A DNA stretch of 64,000 nt from positions 1 through 64,000 of the forward strand of contig JAOIUY010000004.1 of assembly GCA_028223755.1 (NCBI GenBank). Direction: 5' to 3'. Under the pieces are notes generated by a model, which saw nothing but the letters and a program-made list of their open reading frames with translations, searched no databases and was not told where the DNA came from. Within the stretch, counting starts at the first letter, position 1, and each line of letters opens with the position of its first letter. The stretch comes from Pseudomonadales bacterium. Lineage in GTDB: Bacteria > Pseudomonadota > Gammaproteobacteria > Pseudomonadales > UBA7434. Shown here one piece after another: positions 36,976-47,191 of the stretch. A program made the translations under genes and the position numbers.

Positions 36976-37731
36976 ATGTTTTCTTTGAGTAGTCAAATCA
37001 ATCAACAGTTTCCTCTTGCTTTAAAACTCGATAGCCAAGCGACGTTTGCTAGCTTTTGGTCTGATGCCGATGGTGCATTAGTTGCGTCTTTACAGGCGCT
37101 AGCTTCAGCTGAAGCGGAAGCAGGTTGGATTTATATTACAGGTAGTCACGGTACGGGTGTCAGTCATCTACTACAGGCCTGCGCAGCGATTGCTTCTGAG
37201 CACCAATATTCAGCAATGTATCTGAGTTTGACTGAATTAATTGCAGCCAGTGAAGTGGATGAGCCACCGGCTGGTATTGATACGATGGCGGGTTACTTCG
37301 ACTCACTAGAAGATTTTGATTTGCTTTGCATTGATGATATTGAGTGTTTAGCGGGGCAGCCTTATTGGCAAGAGCAGTTATTTTATTTGTTGGAAAAGTT
37401 AAAAAATAAACCGACGGCGCGATTGGTTTTAGGGAGTCATTGCTTGGCTGCAGAATTAGATTTTGACTTGGCTGACCTTAAATCAAGGCTTAAATGGGCA
37501 ACAGGCTTTCAACTTAGCGCGTTATCCGATGATCAAAAAATGCAAGTATTGCAATTTAAAGCAGAGCGCTTAGGTTTAGTTATGAGTGACGAGGTCGCTC
37601 ATTTTTTAATGAATCGTCGCTCTCGTAATATGGCAGACTTGTCGCAATTACTAGCGCAGCTTGATCAGCAGGCATTAAGTTCCGGTCGTCGTTTAACCAT
37701 CCCTTGGTTGAAAACTGTCTTAGATTGCTAG
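36976..37731 (+). CDS. hda: DnaA regulatory inactivator Hda
   Basis: An AAA+ DnaA homologue that, with the sliding clamp, promotes DnaA-ATP hydrolysis after initiation. 251 residues. The P-loop reads GSHGTGVSHLLQA, with no lysine, as in E. coli Hda, which has GREGAGRSHLL. Walker B is LLCIDDIECLAG, and sensor 2 lies in the C-terminal lid (NRRSRNMADL). The N-terminal SSQINQQFPLALKL carries the clamp-binding QxxLPL-like stretch. It lies 21 bp after perM. Confidence 0.92.
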   Translation: MFSLSSQINQQFPLALKLDSQATFASFWSDADGALVASLQALASAEAEAGWIYITGSHGTGVSHLLQACAAIASEHQYSAMYLSLTELIAASEVDEPPAGIDTMAGYFDSLEDFDLLCIDDIECLAGQPYWQEQLFYLLEKLKNKPTARLVLGSHCLAAELDFDLADLKSRLKWATGFQLSALSDDQKMQVLQFKAERLGLVMSDEVAHFLMNRRSRNMADLSQLLAQLDQQALSSGRRLTIPWLKTVLDC

Positions 37732-37740
37732 TGCATCTAA

Positions 37741-38220
37741 TTAAGCATTAATTAATACGTCTTTAGCCAGATTCAGTTGGGTCGCTAAATATTCATTGCC
37801 ACCCGTATCAGGGTGAAGCTTTTGAATAAGGCGGCGATGTGCCATAACGATTTCTTCTTCTGTGGCTGTGTCATCAAGCCCAAGAATGGCAAAGGCCTCT
37901 GCCTTCGTCATATCGCTATCATCATCCGCTTTTGTTTTGGTTTGCTCGGCATTGGCGCGCTTTAAAAACGGCGCCAGTATTGGCAAGCTCTTAAAGAGGA
38001 TGGGCAGCAAAAAGCGTATGGCAGCTAAAGTGCTGGCAAGTACTGCGCCCAGCCAATGAATTTTTCCAGCTCCGGCTAAGGCTACCAATAAAAGAGCGCA
38101 GCCTACTAAAGTGGCCTTAATTGCAAAGGGGCGGCCTTGTTGTTGATAGCGATTTTTTAGCCACGCCCATAAGTAAATGGCGACGACGAGGCCTGCAATA
38201 AGGATAAGAATACGAGCCAT
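37741..38220 (-). CDS. Membrane-anchored J-domain protein
   Basis: 159 residues: two or three transmembrane segments (1-20, 32-50 and 55-80), a charged linker, and a C-terminal J-like domain (about 108-159) with the H-P-D signature in KLHPDTGGNE. The layout resembles TIM14/DjlC-type co-chaperones, which recruit DnaK to the membrane. The J-domain is short and lies at the C-terminus, as in the TIM14 group. It is convergent with hda, 9 bp between stops. Confidence 0.82.
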   Translation of the reverse strand: MARILILIAGLVVAIYLWAWLKNRYQQQGRPFAIKATLVGCALLLVALAGAGKIHWLGAVLASTLAAIRFLLPILFKSLPILAPFLKRANAEQTKTKADDDSDMTKAEAFAILGLDDTATEEEIVMAHRRLIQKLHPDTGGNEYLATQLNLAKDVLINA

Positions 38221-38351
38221 AAAAGGGTTCCTGTTTGTTAGACGTGCTTATTGGCGGCTATTCTACGGTTCGCTTGCTCAATTGGCGAATAATTTTCGTA
38301 GATATTACCCAACAACAAACCTTTAATATTGTCTTTAAGTTGTTGTTATTA

Positions 38352-38525
38352 ATGAACTATCTCGACTTATCTGCTGCTTTAATTGCCGTTATAGCCGGTC
38401 TGTTAAATTTGAAATTTCTGCTCAATCCAATAGAATACCGCACCTTGCAGTCCTATCCTCAAAATAGCTTACTTACACTCACTGTATTTAATATTCTTTT
38501 TGGCGGTCAAGCAATTTTATATTAA
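38352..38525 (+). CDS. Possible small membrane protein
   Basis: 57 codons from ATG to a stop, encoding two hydrophobic segments (LSAALIAVIAGLLNL and LLTLTVFNILFGG) around a polar loop. No clear ribosome site precedes the ATG; the frame is open back to a TTG at 38235. It sits upstream of cysC on the same strand. It may be real or chance; no homologue recognised. Confidence 0.25.
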   Translation: MNYLDLSAALIAVIAGLLNLKFLLNPIEYRTLQSYPQNSLLTLTVFNILFGGQAILY

Positions 38526-38580
38526 TCATTTAACGCGTGGATCAATTGGCGCGGTTTAAATCAGGCATAGAGAAAATATT

Positions 38581-39192
38581 ATGGCAGAGCAAAAGGCGAC
38601 TAACGTCACCCGACATGAAGGTGATATTAATAGTGAGCATCGTAATCAATTATTAGGCCAAAAAGGCGCGACTATTTGGTTCACCGGATTATCAGGCAGC
38701 GGTAAAAGCACGGTTGCTGTAGCCTTAGAAAATGCACTGCATAAAGCGGGGCGTCTTAGCTACCGTTTAGATGGCGACAATGTGCGATTAGGCATTAATA
38801 AAAATCTTGGTTTCTCTGCAGAGGATCGCACTGAAAACATTCGTCGTATTGGTGAGATAGCTAAACTATTTGTTGATACGGGTGTTATTACTTTATCGAG
38901 TTTTGTTAGCCCGTATCGTGCTGATCGCGATATTGTCCGTGCTCTTCATGAAGCGTCGGGTATGGATTTTATTGAAGTCTTTGTTGATGTGCCATTAGAC
39001 GTTGCTGAGAGTCGAGACCCTAAAGGTCTTTATAAGAAAGCACGCGCAGGTGAAATTAAAAACTTTACGGGTATTGATGACCCCTATGAAGCGCCTAACA
39101 ACGCTGAGGTGGTATTGAATAGCCACGAAATGTCATTAGAAAAAGAAGTTGAAATCTTATTGGCGCTCCTTAGTGATCGCGGCATTATTTGA
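38581..39192 (+). CDS. cysC: Adenylylsulfate (APS) kinase
   Basis: Phosphorylates APS to PAPS, the sulfate donor for assimilation or sulfation. 203 residues, with the P-loop TGLSGSGKST at about 35-44, the DGDNVRLGIN APS-binding motif, FVSPYRADRD, and the lid GLYKKARAGEIKNFTGIDDPYE. It precedes sat by 87 bp, so the two enzymes of PAPS synthesis are encoded together. No cysH, cysI or cysN is seen in the window. Confidence 0.96.
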   Translation: MAEQKATNVTRHEGDINSEHRNQLLGQKGATIWFTGLSGSGKSTVAVALENALHKAGRLSYRLDGDNVRLGINKNLGFSAEDRTENIRRIGEIAKLFVDTGVITLSSFVSPYRADRDIVRALHEASGMDFIEVFVDVPLDVAESRDPKGLYKKARAGEIKNFTGIDDPYEAPNNAEVVLNSHEMSLEKEVEILLALLSDRGII

Positions 39193-39279
39193 TTTTTAAC
39201 CCCATCCTTATAGTGTTTATTCTGGCTATCCATTTTAAATACTATCAATAATTAAGTTATAGAAGTATCGGAGTAGTTG

Positions 39280-40464
39280 ATGATTAAGCCACACGGCGCA
39301 GACAGTTTAATGCCATTATATGTTGCAGATGATAATGAGCGTGCAGCATTAGCAGCGGAAGCACAAACTTTAACAGCCATTACCGTTAGTTCAGCAGCCG
39401 CTGCCAATGCGGTTATGTTAGCAGCAGGTTATTTCACGCCTTTAACCGGCTATATGAATCTAATGGATTCATTAAGTGTTGCTCAAAAGCTGCATACCGT
39501 TGATGGTTTGTTTTGGCCAGTGCCAATTGTTAATTTAGTAGAAGATGCATCAGACCTCGAAGCAGGTCAGCGTATTGCACTTAAGGATCCGAATGTTGAT
39601 GGCAATCCTGTATTAGCGGTTATGCAAATTGACGCTATTGAAACGGTATCTGATGAGCAGATGGATACCATGGTTGAGCAGATTTTCGGTACGTTAGATG
39701 CCGCTCACCCCGGTGTTGCTGCATTCCGTTCGCAGGGCAATATTATGCTCTCGGGTGCTATTCAAGTTCTAAACTATTCTTACTTTCAAGCTGATTTTCC
39801 AGACACTTATCGAACCGCTGTTGAAATTCGTAGCGAGATGGAATCATTGGGTTGGGAAAAAGCGGTTGCTTTCCAAACGCGTAATCCTATGCATCGCGCA
39901 CACGAAGAGTTGTGTCGAATGGCGCTTGAAGATCTTGGCGCTGATGGCTGCCTAGTGCATATGCTGCTGGGTAAGTTAAAGCCGGGTGATATTCCTGCTG
40001 ATGTACGTGATGCCTCTATTCGAAAAATGGTTGAGCTGTATTTTGCGCCTAACTCGGTAATGGTAACGGGCTATGGTTTCGATATGCTTTATGCCGGCCC
40101 AAGAGAGGCGGTATTGCATGCAGTATTCCGTCAGAACTGTGGCTGCACACATTTAATTGTTGGTCGTGATCACGCTGGCGTTGGTGATTACTATGGTGCG
40201 TTTGATGCGCAGACTATTTTTGACGATAAAGTACCTGCTGATGCGTTAGAAATTGAAATTTATCGCGCTGATCATACGGCTTATTCCAAAAAGCTAAATA
40301 AAGTCGTTATGATGAAAGATGCACCCGATCATGACAAAGAAGATTTTGTCTTATTGTCGGGTACTAAAGTACGAGAAATGTTAGGTAACGGGATTGCGCC
40401 GCCACCTGAGTTTTCTCGCCCTGAAGTAGCGAAAATTTTAATGGATTATTATCAGTCGCTTTAG
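39280..40464 (+). CDS. sat: Sulfate adenylyltransferase (single-chain Sat type)
   Basis: Makes APS from ATP and sulfate. This is the homo-oligomeric ATP sulfurylase, not the CysD/CysN heterodimer of E. coli. Motifs include QTRNPMHRAHEEL (about residue 200), LVHMLLGKLKPGDIP, the VGRDHAGVGDYYG segment, and SGTKVREML near the end. The ATG at 39280 follows GGAG by 6 nt and gives 394 residues; a TTG three bases earlier is not favoured. The pairing with cysC suggests assimilatory PAPS formation, though Sat can also run in reverse in sulfur oxidisers. Confidence 0.95.
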   Translation: MIKPHGADSLMPLYVADDNERAALAAEAQTLTAITVSSAAAANAVMLAAGYFTPLTGYMNLMDSLSVAQKLHTVDGLFWPVPIVNLVEDASDLEAGQRIALKDPNVDGNPVLAVMQIDAIETVSDEQMDTMVEQIFGTLDAAHPGVAAFRSQGNIMLSGAIQVLNYSYFQADFPDTYRTAVEIRSEMESLGWEKAVAFQTRNPMHRAHEELCRMALEDLGADGCLVHMLLGKLKPGDIPADVRDASIRKMVELYFAPNSVMVTGYGFDMLYAGPREAVLHAVFRQNCGCTHLIVGRDHAGVGDYYGAFDAQTIFDDKVPADALEIEIYRADHTAYSKKLNKVVMMKDAPDHDKEDFVLLSGTKVREMLGNGIAPPPEFSRPEVAKILMDYYQSL

Positions 40465-40492
40465 GCTGACTTAATTTAGGTTAACTCATCTT

Positions 40493-40801
40493 ATGACTGA
40501 TAAATCTAATGAACACACATCACAGCAGACCGAAATAGAGGCTGCTGTGTTCAGGCGTTTACTTGAACACTTGGATGATCGCAAGGATGTGCAAAATATT
40601 GATTTAATGAACTTAGCGAACTTCTGCCGTAACTGTTTAGCAAAATGGTACGTGGCGGCGGCAGAAGGGCGTGGTGAGTCGGTTGATTATGAGCAGGCTC
40701 GTGAGCGTGTTTATGGTATGCCGTATTCCGAATGGAAAGAGCATCACCAGTTAGCTGCAACCCCAGAACAGCTAGAAAAGTTTAACGCGCGTAAGCAGTA
40801 A
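40493..40801 (+). CDS. DUF1244 domain-containing protein
   Basis: 102 residues matching the small conserved DUF1244 family: AAVFRRLLEHLDDRKDVQNIDLM (as separate conserved blocks), LANFCRNCLAKWY and YGMPYSEWKEHHQ. The two cysteines of FCRNC are conserved in the family. The function is not known. It starts 29 bp after sat and may share its transcript. The ATG is preceded by no strong ribosome site. Confidence 0.88.
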   Translation: MTDKSNEHTSQQTEIEAAVFRRLLEHLDDRKDVQNIDLMNLANFCRNCLAKWYVAAAEGRGESVDYEQARERVYGMPYSEWKEHHQLAATPEQLEKFNARKQ

Positions 40802-40840
40802 TTTTTTGACCCGTGCAGTGATTTTGAAATAATTCATTTT

Positions 40841-41254
40841 TTACAGCAGCGGCGATCCGTTAGGTATAAAGCGATTGTCGCTATTCTCTTTAAGCCAAAG
40901 TAGCATCTCTTTGTCGAGTTTATGGCCGCGGCTTTTCAATATCTTATTAATACTAATGACCGGTGATGCTGCTCCAGCCGCCCATTCAGGCAATGCCATC
41001 TCTATCAGGGTAAAAAAGCGGATAAGTGCAATTAGCTGCCCCTCACTGTAATCAGCCAGCACGTTCTTCCACTGCGTTAAATCGGCCCTCATAATGACAA
41101 ATTGTGATTGATCTTCTGCGGTAATCTGCGAGGCTAAATCGGCAAGTTGATCGCTTTCAGCTAAGGCTAAAAACCGTTGTATTAGATCAGGGCTAATACT
41201 GGCATTCACTTTGCCGTTATTGTTGCTGCTTGGATCCCAAGTGCCGGTAGTCAT
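40841..41254 (-). CDS. Conserved hypothetical protein, acidic and helical
   Basis: 137 residues, no signal peptide and no membrane segment. The sequence is mostly helical, with LIQRFLALAESDQLADLASQ, LALIRFFTLIEMALPEWAAG and a basic patch KILKSRGHKLDKE followed by LLWLKENSDNRFIPNGS. The WLKENSDNRFIPNGS tail looks conserved, and the pattern recalls short hypothetical proteins of Pseudomonas relatives, but I cannot name a family. It is convergent with the DUF1244 gene, 39 bp between ends. Confidence 0.6.
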   Translation of the reverse strand: MTTGTWDPSSNNNGKVNASISPDLIQRFLALAESDQLADLASQITAEDQSQFVIMRADLTQWKNVLADYSEGQLIALIRFFTLIEMALPEWAAGAASPVISINKILKSRGHKLDKEMLLWLKENSDNRFIPNGSPLL

Positions 41255-41482
41255 AAATTATCCAGATGAATAGAATTTAACACTTAATAGGTTTTCGTGT
41301 TGTAGTGGGGGGTTATTATACGTCGATATGATAGTCTGTGTACGATAAACTGTTAAATAGAATAATGAGTTTTACGGGCTGTTACAGTGAGCGATTGATC
41401 ACGCCAGTGCGTATATATACCGAATGCTTGTTATCATGCTTATTAAAGTCTTTGTTTAAGCCATTCTAGGAAATAGAGTCGT

Positions 41483-42664
41483 ATGCTTGGAACACAAAAA
41501 AACCGCTATTTGTTAATTGGCGCTATTGTCATTGGTGTATTGTTAACATGGATTATTGCTACATCTAAACCAGCGCCTGCGGCAAAACCTTTACGTATTC
41601 CGCCGGTGCCTATTGTGGATGTTTTGCATATTCAGCCTGCTTATCATCGTGTTTGGATTGATACACAGGGGCTGGTAAAGCCAAAGACACAAATTGAATT
41701 AGTTTCTCAGGTCTCAGGGCGCGTTGATACCATTGCCAATCAATTATCGGCTGGAAGTTCTTTTGCTGCTGACCAACCCTTAGTTATGGTTGATGAGACC
41801 GATTACCGTATTGCCATTAGTCAGGCGCAAGCGAAACTAGCGGATGCCAAGCAGTTGCTTGCCACCGAAAAGGGGCGAGCGCGACAAGCTAAACGAGAGT
41901 GGCGTGACTTGGGTGATCAAGACGCTAACGATTTATTTTTGCGTAAGCCTCAGCTCGCCAGTGCTAAGGCTGGCTTGGTTGCCGCCGAAGCCGGTTTAGA
42001 GAAGGCACAATTGGATTTGTCTCGCACGCAAATCAGTGCGCCTTTCTCGGGTTATGTCTTGTCTAAAAAAGTAGATGTTGGTCAGTTTGTTTCTCAGGGG
42101 GTCGCAGTTGCTGAAGTCTACAGTTCTGATGTTGCTGAAGTACGCCTGCCGCTGACGGCACGACAAAGAAAAAATGTTAGTGTCTCTGATACACAGCGCT
42201 TACCGGTTAAATTAATTGCTCGTTACGGTGATGATCAATACGAGTGGGATGCTACGCTTGAGCGCTTGGAAGGTGCCATAGATAGTAGTAGCCGCCAGTA
42301 TTATTTTGTCGCATCGCTAGCGAAGCCATTCGATAGTCAGTTTGATGAGGCGGGCGCCTTGCTAAAGCCTGGGCTCGCTGTCGGTCAATTTGTAACGGCA
42401 CAAATTGCGGGTAATAGTGTTGAGAATAGCTTCTTAATTCCTCGTGGCGCACTGCGTCAGCAGCAGCAAATTTGGGTTGTAGAGAATAGTCGCTTGTCTT
42501 ACATTGATGTTAATGTTGTTCAAATCAGTAATGAAACAGCATTGGTTCAGCTTAAAGCTGATACCTTACCTACGGATACTGTCTCGGTCATTACCTCTGA
42601 GTTGTCGCTCGCCCTGAGTGGTATGAAGGTGCGTGAACGCGCATTGATAAACCTTGAGCCTTAA
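41483..42664 (+). CDS. RND efflux periplasmic adaptor (membrane fusion protein, HlyD/AcrA type)
   Basis: 393 residues: one N-terminal membrane helix (about 10-27), a barrel-sandwich/lipoyl domain (KTQIELVSQVSGRVDTI), an alpha-helical hairpin (about 105-175), then DLSRTQISAPFSGYVLSKKVDVGQFVSQG, and a beta-barrel. It links an inner membrane RND pump to an outer membrane channel. The pump is encoded 89 bp downstream. No outer membrane factor (TolC-like) gene is nearby. The natural substrate cannot be inferred. Confidence 0.92.
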   Translation: MLGTQKNRYLLIGAIVIGVLLTWIIATSKPAPAAKPLRIPPVPIVDVLHIQPAYHRVWIDTQGLVKPKTQIELVSQVSGRVDTIANQLSAGSSFAADQPLVMVDETDYRIAISQAQAKLADAKQLLATEKGRARQAKREWRDLGDQDANDLFLRKPQLASAKAGLVAAEAGLEKAQLDLSRTQISAPFSGYVLSKKVDVGQFVSQGVAVAEVYSSDVAEVRLPLTARQRKNVSVSDTQRLPVKLIARYGDDQYEWDATLERLEGAIDSSSRQYYFVASLAKPFDSQFDEAGALLKPGLAVGQFVTAQIAGNSVENSFLIPRGALRQQQQIWVVENSRLSYIDVNVVQISNETALVQLKADTLPTDTVSVITSELSLALSGMKVRERALINLEP

Positions 42665-42753
42665 GGTGGCGTTAGTCATAACCATGCAGTTAACGAAAGC
42701 CACGCAGTTAACCAAGACCAAGCTATTAGCCAAGAATAAAGCGGATCCACTTT

Positions 42754-45700
42754 ATGCGTTCAATTGTTAGTTGGTTTATCGATAATCCTATTGCGGCAAA
42801 GCTCGCGATGTTCTTTATTCTCATTGCTGGACTGATGACTTTTCCATTGCTAGATAAAGAGTTTTTTCCGCAAATAAAAATTGATTTAATCCGCGTTACC
42901 GTGCCGTATCCAGGTGCGGGTCCTGAAGAAGTTGAAAAACAAATCTGTGCTCGCATTGAAGAGGCTGTTCAGCAGCTAGGGGGTATTGAAGAAATTCGTT
43001 CAGTTGCTCGCGAAGGTCTTGGTGAGGTCATCATTGAGGTTAAGCCAGAGGAAGACACGATTCGTTTGCTTAATGATATTAAAGCGAATGTCGAAGCGAT
43101 CAATACCTTTCCTGCTAATTCTGAGCGTCCACAAATTGTTGAGCAGCGCTGGCGCAATACGATGATGCGACTGCAATTATCCGGCGATCTGCAAGAGCGT
43201 GAGCTAAAAGAGCTAGGTGAGCAGATACGTGAAGAGTTGGCTGCGCTTCCTTCGGTGGCGATTGCTGAAATTCGTACGCCGCGTAAGTATGAAGTCGGTA
43301 TTGAGATTTCCGAGCATGCATTGAATGACTATGGTTTAACATTTGATGAGGTGGCTACGGCGGTACGTGGTTACTCATTTAATATGCCTGCAGGAAAAAT
43401 TCGAGATAGTGGCGGCGATATTTTATTGCAAACGAGAGCGCAGGCAGATTACGCGTCAGACTTTGGTAAAATACCTTTGCGTCGTAAAGCGGATGGTGCG
43501 CTTTTGCGTGTTGGCGATGTTGCAGAAGTGGTCGATAGTTTTGAAGATATCGATATCTATAGCACCTTAGATGGTAACCCTTCCTTAGAGATTTTAATTC
43601 GCAATCAAAGTAGCCCTGACATTCTTCGTACCAGTGCGGCGGTTAAGGCTTATGTTCAACAAAAATCTCAAGTCTTACCCGATTCCGCAAGTTTAACGAT
43701 TTGGGCTGACGCTTCTAAAAGCTTTCGTGGCCGTTTGGACACGCTAATTTACAACGGTTCAAGTGGTTTGTTATTGGTTTTTCTTGTGCTGTTAGTTTTT
43801 CTTAAACCGTCTCTGGCATTTTGGGTGTGTAGTGGTATTGCGGTCGCATTTATGGGCGCTATCTGGTGGTTATCATTGACCACTGTGTCGCTGAATATTA
43901 TTTCAATGTTCGCCTTTATTATGATTCTTGGAATTGTTGTCGACGATGCGATTATTGTTGGCGAAGCTATCCATAGCCAGCAAGTTGTTCATAAGGATTC
44001 ACGCAAAGGAGCAATAGAAGGGGTAATGTCGGTTATTGCGCCGGTTTGGTTTGCAGTGCTAAGTACAATGATCTTTTTTGTTCCATTTTTCTTTATTGGC
44101 GATGGCCCTGAACCTGCAACCATTGCTACGCCGGTGATTTTAGCATTGGCGTTTTCACTGTTTGAATCGCTTTACTTGCTCCCGTCACATTTGGCCGATA
44201 AAGGTGGAATGGTTGTTCAAGCAATTAAAACATGGCTGGCTTATATTATTTCTCCGTTTGCTCGCGTCTTGAATCGTTTAGAGCAGCGCCGTTTAGCTGT
44301 AGCTGCATTGCTGCCTCTACTTGCTCGCACTCATTATCGTCGCGCATTAGTTTGGACGGTAGGCGAGCGTAAGCTTACGCTAGTTGTATTTGGATTTTTA
44401 TTTGCTTTTGCAGTTGCTACAGTTAAAGGCGGCTGGCTGCCGTTTAGTTTTTTCCCGCGTGTCACTTCTGATTATGTTGTGGCAGAGGCGACATTGCCTG
44501 AGGCGGTTCCTTTTAATCAATTGATGTCGGTTACTGACTATCTCGAAGAGTCGGGCGATATTATTAAAGAGCGAATAAATAGTAAGTACGGCTATGAGTT
44601 AGTGAAAGGTCTGCAAGGCGTTGCCTATGGCACGACATCGCGTATTACTTTGTTACTTGAAGATGGCAATGATCGACCGATCGGATCAGATGAATTAGCT
44701 AGGCAGTTACAAGAGGAAATTGGTGAGTTGCAAGGCGTAAAGGACTTAACCGTTCGCTACACCATTTTCAAAATACCTAAGCCGATTGAGTTTGTTGTGC
44801 GCAGCGATTCGCAGCAGCAGTTAGAAGACTTTTCGGCAGCGTTGGCCTTAAACATGGCCGATGTTGAGGGCGTGTTTAATATAGGCACCACACTTGATAG
44901 CCCATCTAACGAAATTAATCTGCGCTTAAAGCCTGAGGCAAATACTTTATCGGTAAGTCTGGCTAGTATTTCTCAGCAAGTCCGTCGTGCTTTTTATGGT
45001 GAAGAGGTGCAGCGTATTCCCCGTTTAAGAGAAGACGTTCGAGTTATGGTGCGATACCCTCGAGACGATCGCTCTTATGAGGAAGCTCTACGCGAGATGT
45101 ACATTGCTAGTGGTTCAGGTATGAATCGTGGTGCTTTAGAAGATCGTGTTCCGCTAGAGTCATTGGTCGACATTGAGTATCGAAAGTCCTATAAAAAAGT
45201 AGAGCGTTTAGATCGCAAGCGTGTGGCGCGCATATCCAGTGATGTGCAAAGAGGGTTTGATGCTGGGCAGATTATCCAGCAAATACAGAGTGAGCAAGTT
45301 GAAGCGTTGCTGGATCAATACCCCGATGTGGTGATTGCCTTAGAGGGTGAGCAGCAAGAAAATGAAAGCTTTGTTCAAGAAATATTTCTATTTTTGTTTT
45401 TATCTATGCTCGGCATCTTTGCGGTTATGGCGATTATGTTCCGCTCTTATTGGCAACCCTTGTTGGTGTTAACTGCAGTGCCGTTTGGGTTTATGGGTGC
45501 CATTTATGGACATGTGATTATCGGTATTAATTTAAGCCTGTTCTCTGTGTTGGGTATGATGGCTTGTGCCGGTGTTGTGGTTAACGACAACGTTGTTTTA
45601 ATTGATCGTATTAATCAGTTACGACGAGCGGGGCGCTCGCCACGTCTGGCCGTTGTTAATGGTGCTGTGCAGCGCTTTAGACCTATTGTTCTAACCTCGG

Positions 45701-45918
45701 TAACGACCTTTCTAGGGTTGACACCTATCTTGCTCGAGACCAGCGTGCAGGCGCAGTTCTTGATCCCTATGGTGACGTCATTGTCGTTTGGCGTTTTATT
45801 TGCCAGCCTTGTCACCTTGGTTTTTGTCCCAGCGCTTTACTTGGCGGGTGAAAATGCGTCTTATCATTTTGCTAAACTTCAGGCTAAGTTAAACGCCGCA
45901 GTAGCAAAGAGCGCTTAG
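42754..45918 (+). CDS. Efflux RND transporter permease subunit
   Basis: 1054 residues, with the classic RND layout: helix 1 at about 12-32, a large periplasmic loop, six helices from about 340 to 560, a second loop, then C-terminal helices around 880-1035. The proton-relay motif GIVVDDAIIVGEAIH lies in helix 4 (about 395-405) and CAGVVVNDNVVLIDRIN in helix 10. The central linker (about 475-545) is longer than in AcrB. It fits the heavy-metal-free HAE-like group with its own adaptor upstream. A co-directional pair with the adaptor. Confidence 0.92.
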   Translation: MRSIVSWFIDNPIAAKLAMFFILIAGLMTFPLLDKEFFPQIKIDLIRVTVPYPGAGPEEVEKQICARIEEAVQQLGGIEEIRSVAREGLGEVIIEVKPEEDTIRLLNDIKANVEAINTFPANSERPQIVEQRWRNTMMRLQLSGDLQERELKELGEQIREELAALPSVAIAEIRTPRKYEVGIEISEHALNDYGLTFDEVATAVRGYSFNMPAGKIRDSGGDILLQTRAQADYASDFGKIPLRRKADGALLRVGDVAEVVDSFEDIDIYSTLDGNPSLEILIRNQSSPDILRTSAAVKAYVQQKSQVLPDSASLTIWADASKSFRGRLDTLIYNGSSGLLLVFLVLLVFLKPSLAFWVCSGIAVAFMGAIWWLSLTTVSLNIISMFAFIMILGIVVDDAIIVGEAIHSQQVVHKDSRKGAIEGVMSVIAPVWFAVLSTMIFFVPFFFIGDGPEPATIATPVILALAFSLFESLYLLPSHLADKGGMVVQAIKTWLAYIISPFARVLNRLEQRRLAVAALLPLLARTHYRRALVWTVGERKLTLVVFGFLFAFAVATVKGGWLPFSFFPRVTSDYVVAEATLPEAVPFNQLMSVTDYLEESGDIIKERINSKYGYELVKGLQGVAYGTTSRITLLLEDGNDRPIGSDELARQLQEEIGELQGVKDLTVRYTIFKIPKPIEFVVRSDSQQQLEDFSAALALNMADVEGVFNIGTTLDSPSNEINLRLKPEANTLSVSLASISQQVRRAFYGEEVQRIPRLREDVRVMVRYPRDDRSYEEALREMYIASGSGMNRGALEDRVPLESLVDIEYRKSYKKVERLDRKRVARISSDVQRGFDAGQIIQQIQSEQVEALLDQYPDVVIALEGEQQENESFVQEIFLFLFLSMLGIFAVMAIMFRSYWQPLLVLTAVPFGFMGAIYGHVIIGINLSLFSVLGMMACAGVVVNDNVVLIDRINQLRRAGRSPRLAVVNGAVQRFRPIVLTSVTTFLGLTPILLETSVQAQFLIPMVTSLSFGVLFASLVTLVFVPALYLAGENASYHFAKLQAKLNAAVAKSA

Positions 45919-46171
45919 TTCGGCTCGAGTTGGCTTAATGGGTAATCGATGTTTCTTTGAGCGTATAGTTTAAAAATATTGCTTAAGAGTGTTGATAAGT
46001 CCCATTAACGGCAGCTAAATCTGGCTGATTTGGCTATTAGATTGCCCTATAATGCATCCAATTTCATGACAACTGTTGAGCAATCCTTAGGCGCAATAGT
46101 TTTACCGCAGGGCTCAAGAGTTAAAGAGCCTTAGAGCTGAAGATCCATAGAATAGAATAGTGTGATCCTAT

Positions 46172-47122
46172 ATGAATCCAAATTATCTCGATTTTGAACA
46201 ACCCATCGCTGAGCTTGAAGTAAAGATAGAAGAGTTGCGTTCGGTTGGTCACGATAATGACCTCAATATCTCCGATGAAATTAATAAGCTCACCGAAAAA
46301 AGCGCCAAGCTAACGGCGAAAATCTATTCATCATTAACCCCTTGGGATATTGTCCGCGTCGCCCGTCATCCGCAGCGTCCTTATACTGTCGATTATATCT
46401 CTCGCATTTTTGATGATTTTGATGAGCTTCATGGCGATCGTCAGTTTGCTGATGATGCCGCCATCGTTGGTGGTCTAGCGCGCTTGCAAGGCGAGCCAGT
46501 AATGGTGATCGGTCAAGAGAAAGGTCGTCAAGTTAGCGATAAAGTGACACGTAATTTTGGTATGCCTAGACCTGAGGGCTATCGCAAGGCCTTGCGTTTA
46601 ATGGAAATGGCCGAGCGTTTTTCACTGCCTGTTATTACCCTTATCGATACTCCTGGGGCCTATCCTGGTATTGATTCAGAAGAGCGTGGTATTTCATTCG
46701 CTATCGCAAAAAACCTTCAGGTTATGTCATGCTTAAAAACACCCGTAATTTCGGTGGTGATAGGTGAGGGCAGTTCTGGTGGTGCGCTAGGCATTGGCGT
46801 AGGCGATAAGCTTGCTATGCTGCAGTACTCAACGTATTTTGTTATCTCACCAGAAGGTTGTGCCAATATTATTTGGAAAACCTCAGAAAAAGCACCACAA
46901 GCTGCTGAGGCTATGGGTTTAACATCCACTGTACTCGAAGATCTGGGTATTGTTGACCACACTATTGCAGAGCCAGAAGGTGGTGCACATAGAGATCCTG
47001 AACTAGCAGCATTACGAGTGAAAGAGTATTTAGTAAAAGAGTTGCAGCAGTTACAAAAAATACCGCTCGATGATTTACTCGAGAAACGTTACCAGCGATT
47101 GATGTCATACGGCAATATGTAA
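46172..47122 (+). CDS. accA: Acetyl-CoA carboxylase carboxyltransferase subunit alpha
   Basis: Half of the carboxyltransferase that makes malonyl-CoA for fatty acid synthesis; it pairs with AccD. 316 residues, with the N-terminal [52 protein letters not shown] and [16 protein letters not shown] segments. In many gammaproteobacteria accA lies after dnaE; here an RND pump precedes it, 253 bp away. tilS follows by 69 bp, which is the common order. Confidence 0.97.
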   Translation: MNPNYLDFEQPIAELEVKIEELRSVGHDNDLNISDEINKLTEKSAKLTAKIYSSLTPWDIVRVARHPQRPYTVDYISRIFDDFDELHGDRQFADDAAIVGGLARLQGEPVMVIGQEKGRQVSDKVTRNFGMPRPEGYRKALRLMEMAERFSLPVITLIDTPGAYPGIDSEERGISFAIAKNLQVMSCLKTPVISVVIGEGSSGGALGIGVGDKLAMLQYSTYFVISPEGCANIIWKTSEKAPQAAEAMGLTSTVLEDLGIVDHTIAEPEGGAHRDPELAALRVKEYLVKELQQLQKIPLDDLLEKRYQRLMSYGNM

Positions 47123-47191
47123 AAGCTAGTGAGCTTAGCTCGCTGTATTCATCAACTTAATAATTTATAACGATGATGATATGTTGCGACC